From positions 1-64,000 of the forward strand of contig JAGBOC010000013.1 in assembly GCA_017634065.1 (NCBI GenBank): 64,000 nt of DNA, in the 5' to 3' direction. A program made the translations under genes and the position numbers. Positions within the stretch are counted from its first letter, which is position 1. Every line of letters begins with the position of its first letter. Shown piece after piece: positions 31,138-39,549 of this stretch. This DNA is from Lachnospiraceae bacterium (GTDB taxonomy: Bacteria > Bacillota > Clostridia > Lachnospirales > Lachnospiraceae). The notes under the pieces were generated by a model that was given only the letters and a program-made list of their open reading frames with translations, did not search any database and was not told where the DNA came from.

Positions 31138-32499
31138 ATGAGTTTAATAGATTCATCAATATTTCACTTGGGATTAAAAAAGATATTAAATAAAATACTT
31201 TTGGTGGTTTTTTCAGTAGTGCTTATTGTTTTACCATTTACTAGTTGCAGTAAAGAAAATGTAGCATCAAAAAACTCATCAAATCAAAGTGTTGTAGTGT
31301 ATGATGAAGCAAATCTTTTTAAGAGAGATGGCTATAAGTTAAAGGAAGTAGTGATACTTAGTCGTCATAACATTCGTTCACCCCTTGCAAATAAAAATGC
31401 TACCATAGCAAGACTTACACCGCACTCATGGTTTAATTGGTCATCAAAACCAAGTGATTTGTCATTAAGAGGCGGTACACTTGAGACAACTTTCGGACAG
31501 TATTTTAGAAAGTGTTTGGAAGAAGTAAAGTTTTTTGATGAAAATATTGAGCCAAGTTTAGATGAGGTTAGGATTTATTCTAATTCAAAACAGAGAACCA
31601 TAGCGACAGCAAATTATTTTTTGACAGGACTTTTCCCTATAAGCAATATGGATGTAGAGCACCATATGCCTTTTGATGAGATGGACCCAGTGTTTAATCC
31701 AGTTTTAACTGATATAGATGAAGAGTTTGTATCAAATGCAGGAAAGCAGATACAGGAAATGTTTAAAAGTACGGTTGACAATCTTGAGGATAATTATAGA
31801 TTAATTGAAAATGTAATTGATGTAAAAGATTCAGTTGATTATAAAGAAAAAAAGTTTGAGAAGTTTAGGACGGATGATTTAAATGTTATCTTTGCAGAAA
31901 ACTCAGAGCCAGCACTTACTGGCTCACTTAAGACAGCACTTCAAATAAGTGATGCACTTGTTCTTCAGTATTACGAAGGTGATGAAAAAGAAGAAGCATT
32001 TGGTAAAAAACTTACAAGAAAAGAATGGGAAGATATAGCAGAAGTAAAAGATGTGTATGAAGAAGTTTTATTTTCAGCACCTCTTGTCGCTTATAATGTC
32101 GCAAACCCACTTCTTAAAGAGATATTAAAGGAATTACAAAATGATAGAAGGAAACTAACTTTCTTATGTGGTCATGATTCAAATCTTGTGTCAGTCCTTT
32201 CGGCTCTTCAAGCTGAAGATTATAAACTTGATTATGCTATAGAAAAAAAGACACCTATAGGAAGTAAAGTTGTATTTAGTAAGTGGGAAGATGAAGATGG
32301 GAAAATGTATATATCTATAGACTATGTCTATCAGACAGTTGAGCAATTAAAATACATTTCACTTCTTAATACTGATAATCCACCAGCAATTTTTCCTATA
32401 AAGTTAAAAGGTATTACGAGAAATAAGAAAGGCCTATATACATTTGATGATATTTTAGAAAGGTTTAAGTTCGCAATTAGTATGAAAAATGTGATGTAA
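31138..32499 (+). CDS. Exported histidine-type acid phosphatase (lipoprotein)
   Basis: A 453-residue member of histidine phosphatase branch 2 (glucose-1-phosphatase/phytase-like). The signal sequence ends near FTSC with Cys37, a probable lipobox. The catalytic RHGxRxP box appears as RHNIRSP (residues 76-82), with Asn replacing the usual Gly. The proton-donor HD pair is His346-Asp347 in LCGHDSNLVSVLSAL, and SNSKQRTIATA carries the phosphate-pocket Arg. It likely hydrolyses phosphomonoesters outside the membrane. Ribosome site AAAGGAG lies upstream. Confidence 0.82.
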   Translation: MSLIDSSIFHLGLKKILNKILLVVFSVVLIVLPFTSCSKENVASKNSSNQSVVVYDEANLFKRDGYKLKEVVILSRHNIRSPLANKNATIARLTPHSWFNWSSKPSDLSLRGGTLETTFGQYFRKCLEEVKFFDENIEPSLDEVRIYSNSKQRTIATANYFLTGLFPISNMDVEHHMPFDEMDPVFNPVLTDIDEEFVSNAGKQIQEMFKSTVDNLEDNYRLIENVIDVKDSVDYKEKKFEKFRTDDLNVIFAENSEPALTGSLKTALQISDALVLQYYEGDEKEEAFGKKLTRKEWEDIAEVKDVYEEVLFSAPLVAYNVANPLLKEILKELQNDRRKLTFLCGHDSNLVSVLSALQAEDYKLDYAIEKKTPIGSKVVFSKWEDEDGKMYISIDYVYQTVEQLKYISLLNTDNPPAIFPIKLKGITRNKKGLYTFDDILERFKFAISMKNVM

Positions 32500-32538
32500 T
32501 TTTGATTTGAAAAAGTAAAAAAGCGAGGTGATAACGAT

Positions 32539-33501
32539 ATGGAAGAAAAGAATACAAAAAGTGAAAAAGAATTAAAACTTGAAGAGATGAAGAATCAAAT
32601 CAATATTCTTAAAGGAAAAGCAAGTACTTTAGAGTCCAATATAAAGACGATGGAAAAAGAAACAGAAGAAGCAATCGGTAAAATGATTTATGAAAAGAGA
32701 AAGGGACTTGAAAGGTCTTATGGTGAAGTATTAAAAGAAGCAGAGCAGAGATTAAAAGCTAAAGAAAAGGAAAAGGTTGAAGAGCGAAAAAAGAATATTG
32801 AGAAAGTTGTAAAAGAAAATACAAAAGAGACAAGAGAAGGCATAACTTATCTTAAAAATCATATTAAAAATGTCTTGAAGGAAAACAATATACCTTCATT
32901 TGTAAATAGCACATTTTATATGGGGGTCTGGTGTCCTTCGACAGTTGTTGAATGGTGCATAAGATTACTCGTGATTGCTATAGTTCTTTTGATACCAACA
33001 ATTATTTCATTTGTAGTTGCAAAAGATAATCTAATTACTGCATTTCCAAATGCTATATTTAGATATATCATAATCGCCTTAATCTATTTTGGAGTGATAT
33101 TTATAGCAAGTCTTATATGGCTTCTCGTTGATAAGATGACCAAGAAAAATATAGATGTGCTAAATGAAGTAAAAGAGTTTAGAAAAAATATACTGGACAA
33201 TAACAAAAAAATAGCTGAGATAACAAAGAAGACAAACGAAGAAATGACTGATGATAAGTTTGACTATACAAAGATTGATAGAGATATAGAGGCTGGGAAA
33301 CTTGAAGTTGAGAATTATAAGAAAAAGAAGGAAGAAGCTATCACCCATTTTGAGACAGTGACTGAAGAAGAGATAAAGAAAAATGCCAAGTCTGAAATGG
33401 AAAAGAAGATAAGACCGATTGAAAGAGAGATTGATAAGGTAAAGGAAGAGATTGATGAATTGCAAAAGAAGCATGATGAGTTAAAACTTTCACAGGATTA
33501 A
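32539..33501 (+). CDS. Coiled-coil membrane protein of unknown function
   Basis: A 320-residue protein with long Lys/Glu-rich coiled coils at both ends (residues 1-115 and 215-320) around a pair of membrane spans (LLVIAIVLLIPTIISFVV and IIIALIYFGVIFIASLIWLL). The two arms would face the same side, probably the cytoplasm. A short FYMGVWCPST segment precedes the first span. No family is recognised. AGGTG precedes the ATG. The layout suggests a membrane scaffold; that is inference only. Confidence 0.55.
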   Translation: MEEKNTKSEKELKLEEMKNQINILKGKASTLESNIKTMEKETEEAIGKMIYEKRKGLERSYGEVLKEAEQRLKAKEKEKVEERKKNIEKVVKENTKETREGITYLKNHIKNVLKENNIPSFVNSTFYMGVWCPSTVVEWCIRLLVIAIVLLIPTIISFVVAKDNLITAFPNAIFRYIIIALIYFGVIFIASLIWLLVDKMTKKNIDVLNEVKEFRKNILDNNKKIAEITKKTNEEMTDDKFDYTKIDRDIEAGKLEVENYKKKKEEAITHFETVTEEEIKKNAKSEMEKKIRPIEREIDKVKEEIDELQKKHDELKLSQD

Positions 33502-33522
33502 TGGCTTTTTAGTTAGGTTTTG

Positions 33523-33531
33523 TGGTATAAT
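33523..33531 (+). promoter_or_regulatory. Extended -10 promoter of dnaX
   Basis: TGGTATAAT (33523-33531) without a recognisable -35 box. Transcription would begin near 33538, only about 8 nt before the dnaX ATG, which has no ribosome site, so the mRNA may be close to leaderless. Confidence 0.5.
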
Positions 33532-33545
33532 ATAAAGTTAGTATC

Positions 33546-35153
33546 ATGGAGACATTATATAGAAAATATAGACCTATAGATTTCGATACTGTTGTCGGGC
33601 AGGATGTGATAGTAAAGACTTTAAGGAATCAAATAGTAAAGGGAAGCATAGCACATGCTTACCTATTTTCTGGTACAAGAGGAACTGGAAAAACAACTGT
33701 CGCAAAAATATTTGCAAGAGCGATAAACTGTCCAAATGAGATAAATGGTAACCCCTGCAATGAATGTCCTACTTGTAAATCTGCACTTGAAGGGACTAAT
33801 CTAAATATATTAGAGCTTGATGCCGCATCAAATAATGGAGTGGATGATATAAGAAAAATCATTGACCAGCTTGAGTATCTACCACGTGATGGTGAAAAGA
33901 AAAAAGTTTTTATCATAGATGAGGTACATGCCTTATCTGGTTCGGCTGCTCAAGCATTTCTTAAATCACTTGAAGAGCCACCAGAGCATGTAGTATTTAT
34001 ACTTGCGACAACAGATCCAAATAGACTTCCAGAAACAGTTTTGTCAAGATGCCAGAAATATAATTTCAAAAGAATTAATATTGAATCCATAGTTGAATAT
34101 CTAAAGAAAATATGTGAGGCAGAAAAGATAGATATAGATGATGATGCTCTTGTATTTATAGCAGAAAAGAGTGATGGAAGTATGAGAGAGAGCATAAGTA
34201 AACTTGATAGAGTAAGGTCATATGGTACAAATGATAAAATAAAAAAAGAAAATGTCCTTGATATACTTGGCATTGTAGATGATGATGATTTTTCTAAACT
34301 AAGTAAAGCTATAAATGAAAGTGACATAGAACAGGCGATAAATATTTTAGGAGCCTGTCTTGAAAGAGGAAAAGATATAAGTCAATTTGTAAATGACCTT
34401 ATATGGTATCTGCGAAACTTGCTTATAGTTAAAGATATAAAAGAGCCAGTTGAATCTTTGAATATTACAAAATCTAATTTTGATAAATTAAAAAAAGAAT
34501 CAGAATTATTTTCAAAAGATGTCCTTATATATTTTATAGAAGAACTCTCAAAGACTTTTAATTTGATGAAATATGATGAAAATAGGAGAGTTATTTTAGA
34601 AACTACATTTGTAAGACTTGCAAGTCCCGAGACTAATTTTTTAGAGTCTGCTGTCATGGCAAGACTTGATAGAGTTGAGCAAATGCAAAAAGAAGGTTAC
34701 AGAGTAGTAGGTGAGAGAAGCGAGAAAAAAGATAGCAGTATAGATAATACACAAAAAGAAAAAACTGAAAATAAAAATAAAGAAATGAAACTTGCACCTG
34801 CCACTATGGAGGAAATAAAAAAAGTAACCGAAGAGTGGAGGGCTATCGTATCAACACTTAGTAGGACATTTAAAGTGGTGATGAGGGATGACAGTAAACC
34901 TATACCTGGAAGTGAAAAAGAGAGAGGGCTTATAGAAGTGCTTGTGAATAAAGAAGGCACAAGTTTTCTTAAAAAGTTTAATAAAAATAGTGAGATTGAA
35001 GAGGCACTGTCAAAAAGTGCAGAAAATATAATTGGTAAAAAGATTGTATTTAAATTAGTATTGTCAGATGATAAAAATTATGTAGAGAATGTAACTTGGA
35101 AACTTGATGATGCTTATGATAAGATAGGGATGGAAGTTGGAGAAGAAGAGTAA
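33546..35153 (+). CDS. dnaX: DNA polymerase III subunit gamma/tau
   Basis: A 535-residue clamp-loader ATPase of the replisome. Start YRKYRPIDFDTVVGQ is typical. Walker A is GTRGTGKTT (residues 43-51), the zinc module has Cys at CPNEINGNPCNECPTC, Walker B is VFIIDEVHALS, and the SRC arginine-finger motif follows. Domain III and a shorter tau-like tail (residues 360-535) contact the polymerase. The last base of its stop codon is the first base of the recR ATG. The usual intervening ebfC/ybaB gene is missing. Confidence 0.95.
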   Translation: METLYRKYRPIDFDTVVGQDVIVKTLRNQIVKGSIAHAYLFSGTRGTGKTTVAKIFARAINCPNEINGNPCNECPTCKSALEGTNLNILELDAASNNGVDDIRKIIDQLEYLPRDGEKKKVFIIDEVHALSGSAAQAFLKSLEEPPEHVVFILATTDPNRLPETVLSRCQKYNFKRINIESIVEYLKKICEAEKIDIDDDALVFIAEKSDGSMRESISKLDRVRSYGTNDKIKKENVLDILGIVDDDDFSKLSKAINESDIEQAINILGACLERGKDISQFVNDLIWYLRNLLIVKDIKEPVESLNITKSNFDKLKKESELFSKDVLIYFIEELSKTFNLMKYDENRRVILETTFVRLASPETNFLESAVMARLDRVEQMQKEGYRVVGERSEKKDSSIDNTQKEKTENKNKEMKLAPATMEEIKKVTEEWRAIVSTLSRTFKVVMRDDSKPIPGSEKERGLIEVLVNKEGTSFLKKFNKNSEIEEALSKSAENIIGKKIVFKLVLSDDKNYVENVTWKLDDAYDKIGMEVGEEE

Positions 35154-35749
35154 TGTTAAGCAGTTCTGAAAATATAGAAAAACTTATATCGGAACTTGAA
35201 AGTCTACCTGGTGTTGGCAGAAAATCAGCTGGAAGACTTGCATATTTTATTGCTAATGCACCAAAGGAAAAAATAGATTCTTTAATTAGTGCTATAAAAA
35301 ATGTAGGTGAGAATACAAAAAAGTGTAAAGTTTGTTTTACAATTTCTGATGGAGACATTTGCAATATCTGCTTAAACGACAAAAGAAATAAAAAGGTCAT
35401 AATGGTTGTCGAAAATGAGAGAGATTTACTTGCCTATGAAAATACAGGTGAATATAACGGAGTTTATCATGTTTTAGGTGGAGCACTATCACCACTTACA
35501 GGTGTAGGGCCAAATGAACTTAAGATAAAAGAGTTGATGGCAAGACTTAAAGATGATGTAGAAGAAGTTATACTTGCTACTAACTCATCAGTTGAAGGAG
35601 AGACGACAGCGACATATTTAGCAAAACTAATTAAGCCACTAAATATAAAAGTGACACGTATAGCATCAGGAGTTCCTGTAGGAGGAGACATAGAAAATAT
35701 AGATGAAGTAACACTCTTAAGAGCACTAAATGGGAGACTAATATTATGA
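35153..35749 (+). CDS. recR: Recombination mediator RecR
   Basis: A 198-residue protein that forms a ring clamp with RecF or RecO for recombinational repair. N-terminal helix-hairpin-helix LESLPGVGRKSAGRLAY, the C4 zinc finger CKVCFTISDGDICNIC, and a Toprim domain (VVENERDLLAYENTGEYNGVYHVLGG, then SSVEGETTATYLAKLI) are all present. It overlaps the dnaX stop by one base and the next gene's ATG overlaps its own stop. Confidence 0.96.
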   Translation: MLSSSENIEKLISELESLPGVGRKSAGRLAYFIANAPKEKIDSLISAIKNVGENTKKCKVCFTISDGDICNICLNDKRNKKVIMVVENERDLLAYENTGEYNGVYHVLGGALSPLTGVGPNELKIKELMARLKDDVEEVILATNSSVEGETTATYLAKLIKPLNIKVTRIASGVPVGGDIENIDEVTLLRALNGRLIL

Positions 35750-37602
35750 TGGATCAGATAGAGTTTGAGAATCTTATAGAAAAAATGAAAAGGCGAAAAG
35801 ATGAAGGTGATATAAAGACAGCTATGAAGGTAGCTGATAAAGTGCCTTGGGATGAAGTGGATGATGTAAACCTTCTCATTTATGCTGCAAGTATCTATGA
35901 AGAAGGTGAAAAGTATAGAGATGCCAAGATGATTTTAGAGTATGCATATGATGTGGCACCAGTAAAGAATAGACTTTATTTCGCACTTTGTCTTATAAAT
36001 GCAAAGTGTAAAGAATTAAAAGACGCAACTAGTTATTTTATTGATTTTGAAAAAAGTTTCCCAGATGACAGTAGGAAAAAATTGCTTGAATACTATATTA
36101 TGAAAGGTAAAGGTGCAAGTAACGAGCAATTAAAGAGAATACTTTCAGAATATTTGAGTGAAGAAAAAGATGAAAAAATGTCATTTGAACTTGCTCTCAT
36201 CAGCGATAAGCTTGGTGAGAAAGAAGAAGTTTTAGACATTTGTAATTTCATAGTTCAGTTTTATGGTGTAAAAAAGAATGGATATGGGAAAAATGCCCTG
36301 CTTCTAAAAAAGAAATATATAGAATTGAGTGAAGAAGAAGAAAGACTTTTGAAAGATGCAGAGATAGGATATGAAAAAAATGATGAGATGGACATCGAGT
36401 ATAAAGAACCACCAAAGTTTTATAACGAGACAAAGATGGAAGAAGATAGAGTAAGTGTTCCTGTAGAAAAATTAGAGAGAGTAAATGTGGAAGAGAAAAA
36501 GCAGATGGAGAGTTTACTCTCAAAAAATAGTGACACTTTAGATGAAAATCTTGTGCCGAAAAATATTAATATTTCCTATTCACCTGATGAAGAAAGTTAT
36601 GCAGAGAAAGAAAAAAATAAGATGGCATTCTTAAGTAAAGAAAGAAATGACAAAGAAAAGTTAAAGCAACTTATAAATGAACTTAAAGAAGAAGAGCATC
36701 TAAAGAATAGTGAGTTTAATAAATATAGACAAAATAGTTTTGAAAGACAAAGGAGATTTAAGAAAATGAAACTTAATGAAACTAAACTTCATATGATTAT
36801 CGAGGCACATTCAAAAGAAGAAGGAACAGAGATAGCAAGAAAAGAACTTGAATATATACATAGTGTGCTTGGAGAAAAAACTACGATAGCAAAAGCATCT
36901 GCATACAATATGAATGAAAAAGGTTTTGAGTATTATGAAAGTAAACTTGATAACAAAGATTTGATAATTGAGAATGCAGGACAATTAAAAAATGAAATCT
37001 TGGATGCGATAGAAGAATATATAATAAATAAGAGAAGCAATACTATTTTTGCTCTCGTAGATGTCATAAATAATTTTGATAAACTTGCGACAGAGAGACC
37101 ATCGTTTGTAAGTAGATTTGACGTGTATTCGGTGCTCTCAAGTAGACCACAAGAAACTCTTGATGCTACAAAAGAAGAGATAGAAGAGTTTAAGTCTCAA
37201 AAGAGTATAAATAAAAGAACATCTCTTGAAAATGAGAGAAATGACAAAGTTGAAAAAGTGGCGCATCCTAAAAAACCTCCTGCACAAAAATTAAATCTTA
37301 AGGAGGAATCAAATAGTCGTGCTGAAAAATCAGAGCATTCTGAAATGTCAGCAGATGAGTTTGTAGAAAAGTGTAAAGAGTATGCTACAAGTATAGACTG
37401 TGTAATGCCAGGCGAAACTATACCTGTTCTTTATGAAAAGATTGAAGAAATGCAAGAAAGTAACATACCATTAAATATTGAAAATGCAGAAGCACTTATA
37501 GAAGAGGCTGCTGATAGAGCAGAAAAACCAAAACTTTTTAAGAAGCCAAAATATGATAAAAATGGTTGCCTTATATTATTAGAGGAGCATTTTAATTTCT
37601 AA
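35746..37602 (+). CDS. Unknown TPR-like/coiled-coil cytoplasmic protein
   Basis: A 618-residue acidic, Lys/Glu-rich soluble protein. Residues 1-200 form helix pairs (LLIYAASIYEEGEKYRDAKMILEYAYDVAP) that look like tetratricopeptide repeats. The middle (220-330) is low-complexity and highly charged. Residues 345-470 form an alpha/beta domain (KLHMIIEAHSKEEGTEIARKELEYI, then NTIFALVDVINNFDKLA) resembling a P-loop-free ATPase domain. The C-terminus is helical. Overlapping starts tie it to recR and cvpA. I do not recognise a family; it probably belongs to the lineage's conserved recR neighbourhood. Confidence 0.55.
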   Translation: MMDQIEFENLIEKMKRRKDEGDIKTAMKVADKVPWDEVDDVNLLIYAASIYEEGEKYRDAKMILEYAYDVAPVKNRLYFALCLINAKCKELKDATSYFIDFEKSFPDDSRKKLLEYYIMKGKGASNEQLKRILSEYLSEEKDEKMSFELALISDKLGEKEEVLDICNFIVQFYGVKKNGYGKNALLLKKKYIELSEEEERLLKDAEIGYEKNDEMDIEYKEPPKFYNETKMEEDRVSVPVEKLERVNVEEKKQMESLLSKNSDTLDENLVPKNINISYSPDEESYAEKEKNKMAFLSKERNDKEKLKQLINELKEEEHLKNSEFNKYRQNSFERQRRFKKMKLNETKLHMIIEAHSKEEGTEIARKELEYIHSVLGEKTTIAKASAYNMNEKGFEYYESKLDNKDLIIENAGQLKNEILDAIEEYIINKRSNTIFALVDVINNFDKLATERPSFVSRFDVYSVLSSRPQETLDATKEEIEEFKSQKSINKRTSLENERNDKVEKVAHPKKPPAQKLNLKEESNSRAEKSEHSEMSADEFVEKCKEYATSIDCVMPGETIPVLYEKIEEMQESNIPLNIENAEALIEEAADRAEKPKLFKKPKYDKNGCLILLEEHFNF

Positions 37603-38276
37603 TGCAAGAGTTCATATTGAAAAATCTAATAACAGTAATATTTGTGATACTTTTAGTATATGGTTTTATAAAAGGTTTCTCACTTGGTTTTCTTAAGAAA
37701 GTTTTGTCATTTGGAACTATAATTATAGCAATAATTGTGACAAAGTTTTTTACTCCGGTAATTGTAAACATCATAAAAGATGTAACGAATGTCGAATCAA
37801 CACTTACAGCACACATTTATGATGCAGTCATAAAAAGCAATATATATGACAAAATGGAAATACCGTGGTTAAGTAGTGCTGTAGACACAGGAAACATTCA
37901 AGAGACATTAAAGAATGGTTTATGCACTGACATAGCAAATACAATTATTAATTTAGTGTGTGGCATAGTAGTATTTATAGTTGCTTTAATTTTAGTAAAA
38001 ATTATTTTGAAAGTTTTAGATGTGGTTGATTATATACCAGTGGTAGGACAATTAAATAAGATTTTGGGTGGAGTCTTTGGTGTATGTGAGACAGTATTAG
38101 TAACGTGGATTATATTTACAGTGCTTCGCTCTATCGAAAATATACCGCAGGTAAAAGTGATTACAGACAATATAAAAGATTCTTTGATTGTAAATTATTT
38201 TTATAATAATAATTTTGTATATAATTTTTTTGCAAATCTATTCTCCACTTTTATAACAAAGAGTGGATCAGTATAA
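37602..38276 (+). CDS. cvpA: CvpA-family membrane protein
   Basis: A 224-residue protein with four membrane spans: VIFVILLVYGFIKGFSLGF, SFGTIIIAIIVTKFFTPVIV, a long third span (IINLVCGIVVFIVALILVKIIL) and LGGVFGVCETVLVTWIIFTVL. The GFIKGFSLGF motif at the first loop and the position of the conserved Gly residues match CvpA (colicin V production protein family). The family is linked to envelope integrity and septum-related functions, not colicin itself. Its ATG shares a base with the preceding stop codon. Confidence 0.7.
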   Translation: MQEFILKNLITVIFVILLVYGFIKGFSLGFLKKVLSFGTIIIAIIVTKFFTPVIVNIIKDVTNVESTLTAHIYDAVIKSNIYDKMEIPWLSSAVDTGNIQETLKNGLCTDIANTIINLVCGIVVFIVALILVKIILKVLDVVDYIPVVGQLNKILGGVFGVCETVLVTWIIFTVLRSIENIPQVKVITDNIKDSLIVNYFYNNNFVYNFFANLFSTFITKSGSV

Positions 38277-38296
38277 AAAAATAGGAGGATTTTAAA

Positions 38297-38641
38297 ATGG
38301 GATTTTTAGATAATTTATTTGGAAGTGGTACAGAAGAAAAAGTTTCAAAGGCTGTAGATGAGGCAGTAGTACAAGGAAAGAAACTTGGTGAAAAGGCAGT
38401 AAAAAAGGGTAAGGAAGCAGCAAAGGTCGCTAAAGAAAAAGCAACTGAGGCTAAATACAAAGTTCAAATCGAGAAACTTAAATATTCGATTGGAAATGAA
38501 GTTGTGAAAATAGGTCTTCCTATAGCAAAAAATGATGCTAAAGTAAAACCTCTTATCGATAAGATTCATGAGCTTGAAAAAAACCTAAAAAAGGGTGCTA
38601 ATAAGCCTGTGAATAAGGCTAAAAAAAGTAGTAAAAAGTAG
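38297..38641 (+). CDS. Small Lys/Ala-rich coiled-coil protein
   Basis: A 114-residue protein with a short nonpolar start (GFLDNLFGSG). A long amphipathic Ala/Lys/Glu helix follows (KAVDEAVVQGKKLGEKAVKKGKEAAKVAKEKATEAKYKVQIEKLKY... in shorter repeats), then a second helix ending in a basic tail KKSSKK. The pattern recalls YtxH- or LEA-like stress proteins, but no family is certain. GGAGG lies 9 nt before the ATG. Basic charge hints at nucleic acid or membrane surface binding. Confidence 0.55.
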   Translation: MGFLDNLFGSGTEEKVSKAVDEAVVQGKKLGEKAVKKGKEAAKVAKEKATEAKYKVQIEKLKYSIGNEVVKIGLPIAKNDAKVKPLIDKIHELEKNLKKGANKPVNKAKKSSKK

Positions 38642-38653
38642 TTAAAAAAACAC

Positions 38654-38682
38654 TTGCAAAAAAATAATATTTATAGTAAAAT
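38654..38682 (+). promoter_or_regulatory. Promoter of the tRNA operon
   Basis: TTGCAA (38654-38659), 17-bp spacer, TAAAAT (38677-38682). Transcription would start near 38690 and read the truncated tRNA-like element and then the four tRNA genes. Confidence 0.6.
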
Positions 38683-38741
38683 CAATAAGCCTATCTGTTG
38701 ATGGGTTTATTGATGGCTTGTGTAATAGAATGTTTTTAGAT

Positions 38742-38794
38742 GGCCCGGTGGCTCAGAAATGTCCGGTGGACATTTCTGCACTATTATCGGGTTG
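38742..38794 (+). other. Truncated tRNA-Asp-like element with a central 11-bp hairpin
   Basis: Bases 38742-38756 are identical to the first 15 of the tRNA-Asp gene 83 bp downstream. Instead of the rest of the tRNA there is a perfect hairpin CAGAAATGTCC (38754-38764), GGT, GGACATTTCTG (38768-38778). Then TCGGGTT (38787-38793) can pair with the 5' GGCCCGG much as the true acceptor end does. It therefore keeps an acceptor-like stem but has no anticodon arm or T arm. It lies within the tRNA transcript. Confidence 0.55.
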
Positions 38795-38824
38795 GTTTGG
38801 GATAGATAGTAAAGGTTTAAGTAT

Positions 38825-38898
38825 GGCCCGGTGGCTCAGTTGGTTAGAGCGCTGCCCTGTCACGGCAGAGGTCAGGGGTTCGAGTCCCCTTCGGGTCG
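38825..38898 (+). tRNA. tRNA-Asp (GTC)
   Basis: A 74-nt cloverleaf: acceptor GGCCCGG with TCGGGTC, anticodon loop CTGTCAC (anticodon GTC), T loop GGTTCGAGTCC. CCA is not encoded. Confidence 0.95.
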
Positions 38899-38899
38899 C

Positions 38900-38922
38900 A
38901 AGGGGCGGATATAATCCGCCCC
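38900..38922 (+). repeat. GGGGCGGA palindrome between tRNA-Asp and tRNA-Tyr
   Basis: AGGGGCGGA (38901-38909), short A+T loop, TCCGCCCCT (38914-38922). There is no T-run after it, so it is more likely a processing hairpin or a dispersed GC-rich palindrome than a terminator. Confidence 0.6.
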
Positions 38923-38947
38923 TATGATTAAATAATAAAAAGTTTAT

Positions 38948-39029
38948 GGATGGGTTCCCGAGTGGCCAAAGGGGGCAGACTGTAAATCTGTTAGCATCGC
39001 TTTCGGTGGTCCGAATCCACCCCCATCCA
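38948..39029 (+). tRNA. tRNA-Tyr (GTA)
   Basis: An 82-nt class II tRNA with a long variable arm: acceptor GGATGGG with CCCATCC, anticodon loop CTGTAAA (anticodon GTA). CCA is not encoded. Confidence 0.95.
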
Positions 39030-39055
39030 CTTAAAAGCCTTATTTTAGGCTTAAT

Positions 39056-39128
39056 GGGGTGTTAGCTCAGCTGGGAGAGCATCTGCCTTACAAGCAGGGG
39101 GTCATAGGTTCGAGCCCTATACGCCCCA
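39056..39128 (+). tRNA. tRNA-Val (TAC)
   Basis: A 73-nt cloverleaf: acceptor GGGGTGT with ACGCCCC, anticodon loop CTTACAA (anticodon TAC), T loop GGTTCGAGCCC. A small AAGCCT/AGGCTT hairpin lies just upstream. Confidence 0.95.
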
Positions 39129-39136
39129 TTTAATAT

Positions 39137-39210
<74 letters not shown>

Positions 39211-39216
39211 CGAAGA

Positions 39217-39242
39217 AGGGAGGCAGTAGGCCTCTCTTTTTA
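39217..39242 (+). terminator. Terminator of the tRNA operon
   Basis: AGGGAGGC (39217-39224) pairs with GCCTCTCT (39230-39237), then a T-run. Confidence 0.75.
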
Positions 39243-39549
39243 TTTGCCAAAATATTTCCAAATAACAAAGTTATACAAAAATATGAATAATAATAAAAAT
39301 AATGAATAATTAACCACTATATGTAGTAGTTATTAAAACTTGAAAAACACATTTTGTGGACACGTAAATGTCCAAAAAACCTATAAAATTACTAAAAATC
39401 AAACGAAATAAGTATTAAGATTTTATTAAGATTGCGTCCAGTTTATTGAGAATTGTGGGTCATTTTAGTAAAATAATTATACATAATTTTAATGGGATAA
39501 TATGCCCATTATTGTGTTTTGTGTACAAAAAATTTGAAAAGGAAAAGGT
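39243..39549 (+). other. Long leader region of the first giant surface-protein gene
   Basis: About 300 bp with no gene. It is A+T-rich with two small hairpins: TGGACA/TGTCCA (39357-39374) and AATGGG/CCCATT (about 39490-39509). No clear promoter pair stands out. The ribosome site is the purine run AAAAGGAAAAGG just before the ATG. Confidence 0.4.

Noticed and set aside
38900..38922. Transcription terminator after tRNA-Asp
   Set aside because: The stem is strong but lacks a T-run, and three more tRNA genes follow in the same direction without a visible new promoter.
38718..38927. A 69-codon plus-strand ORF over the tRNA-Asp region
   Set aside because: It translates the tRNA gene and its partial copy (the familiar WLERCPVTAEVRGSSPLR phrase); it is a tRNA shadow, not a gene.
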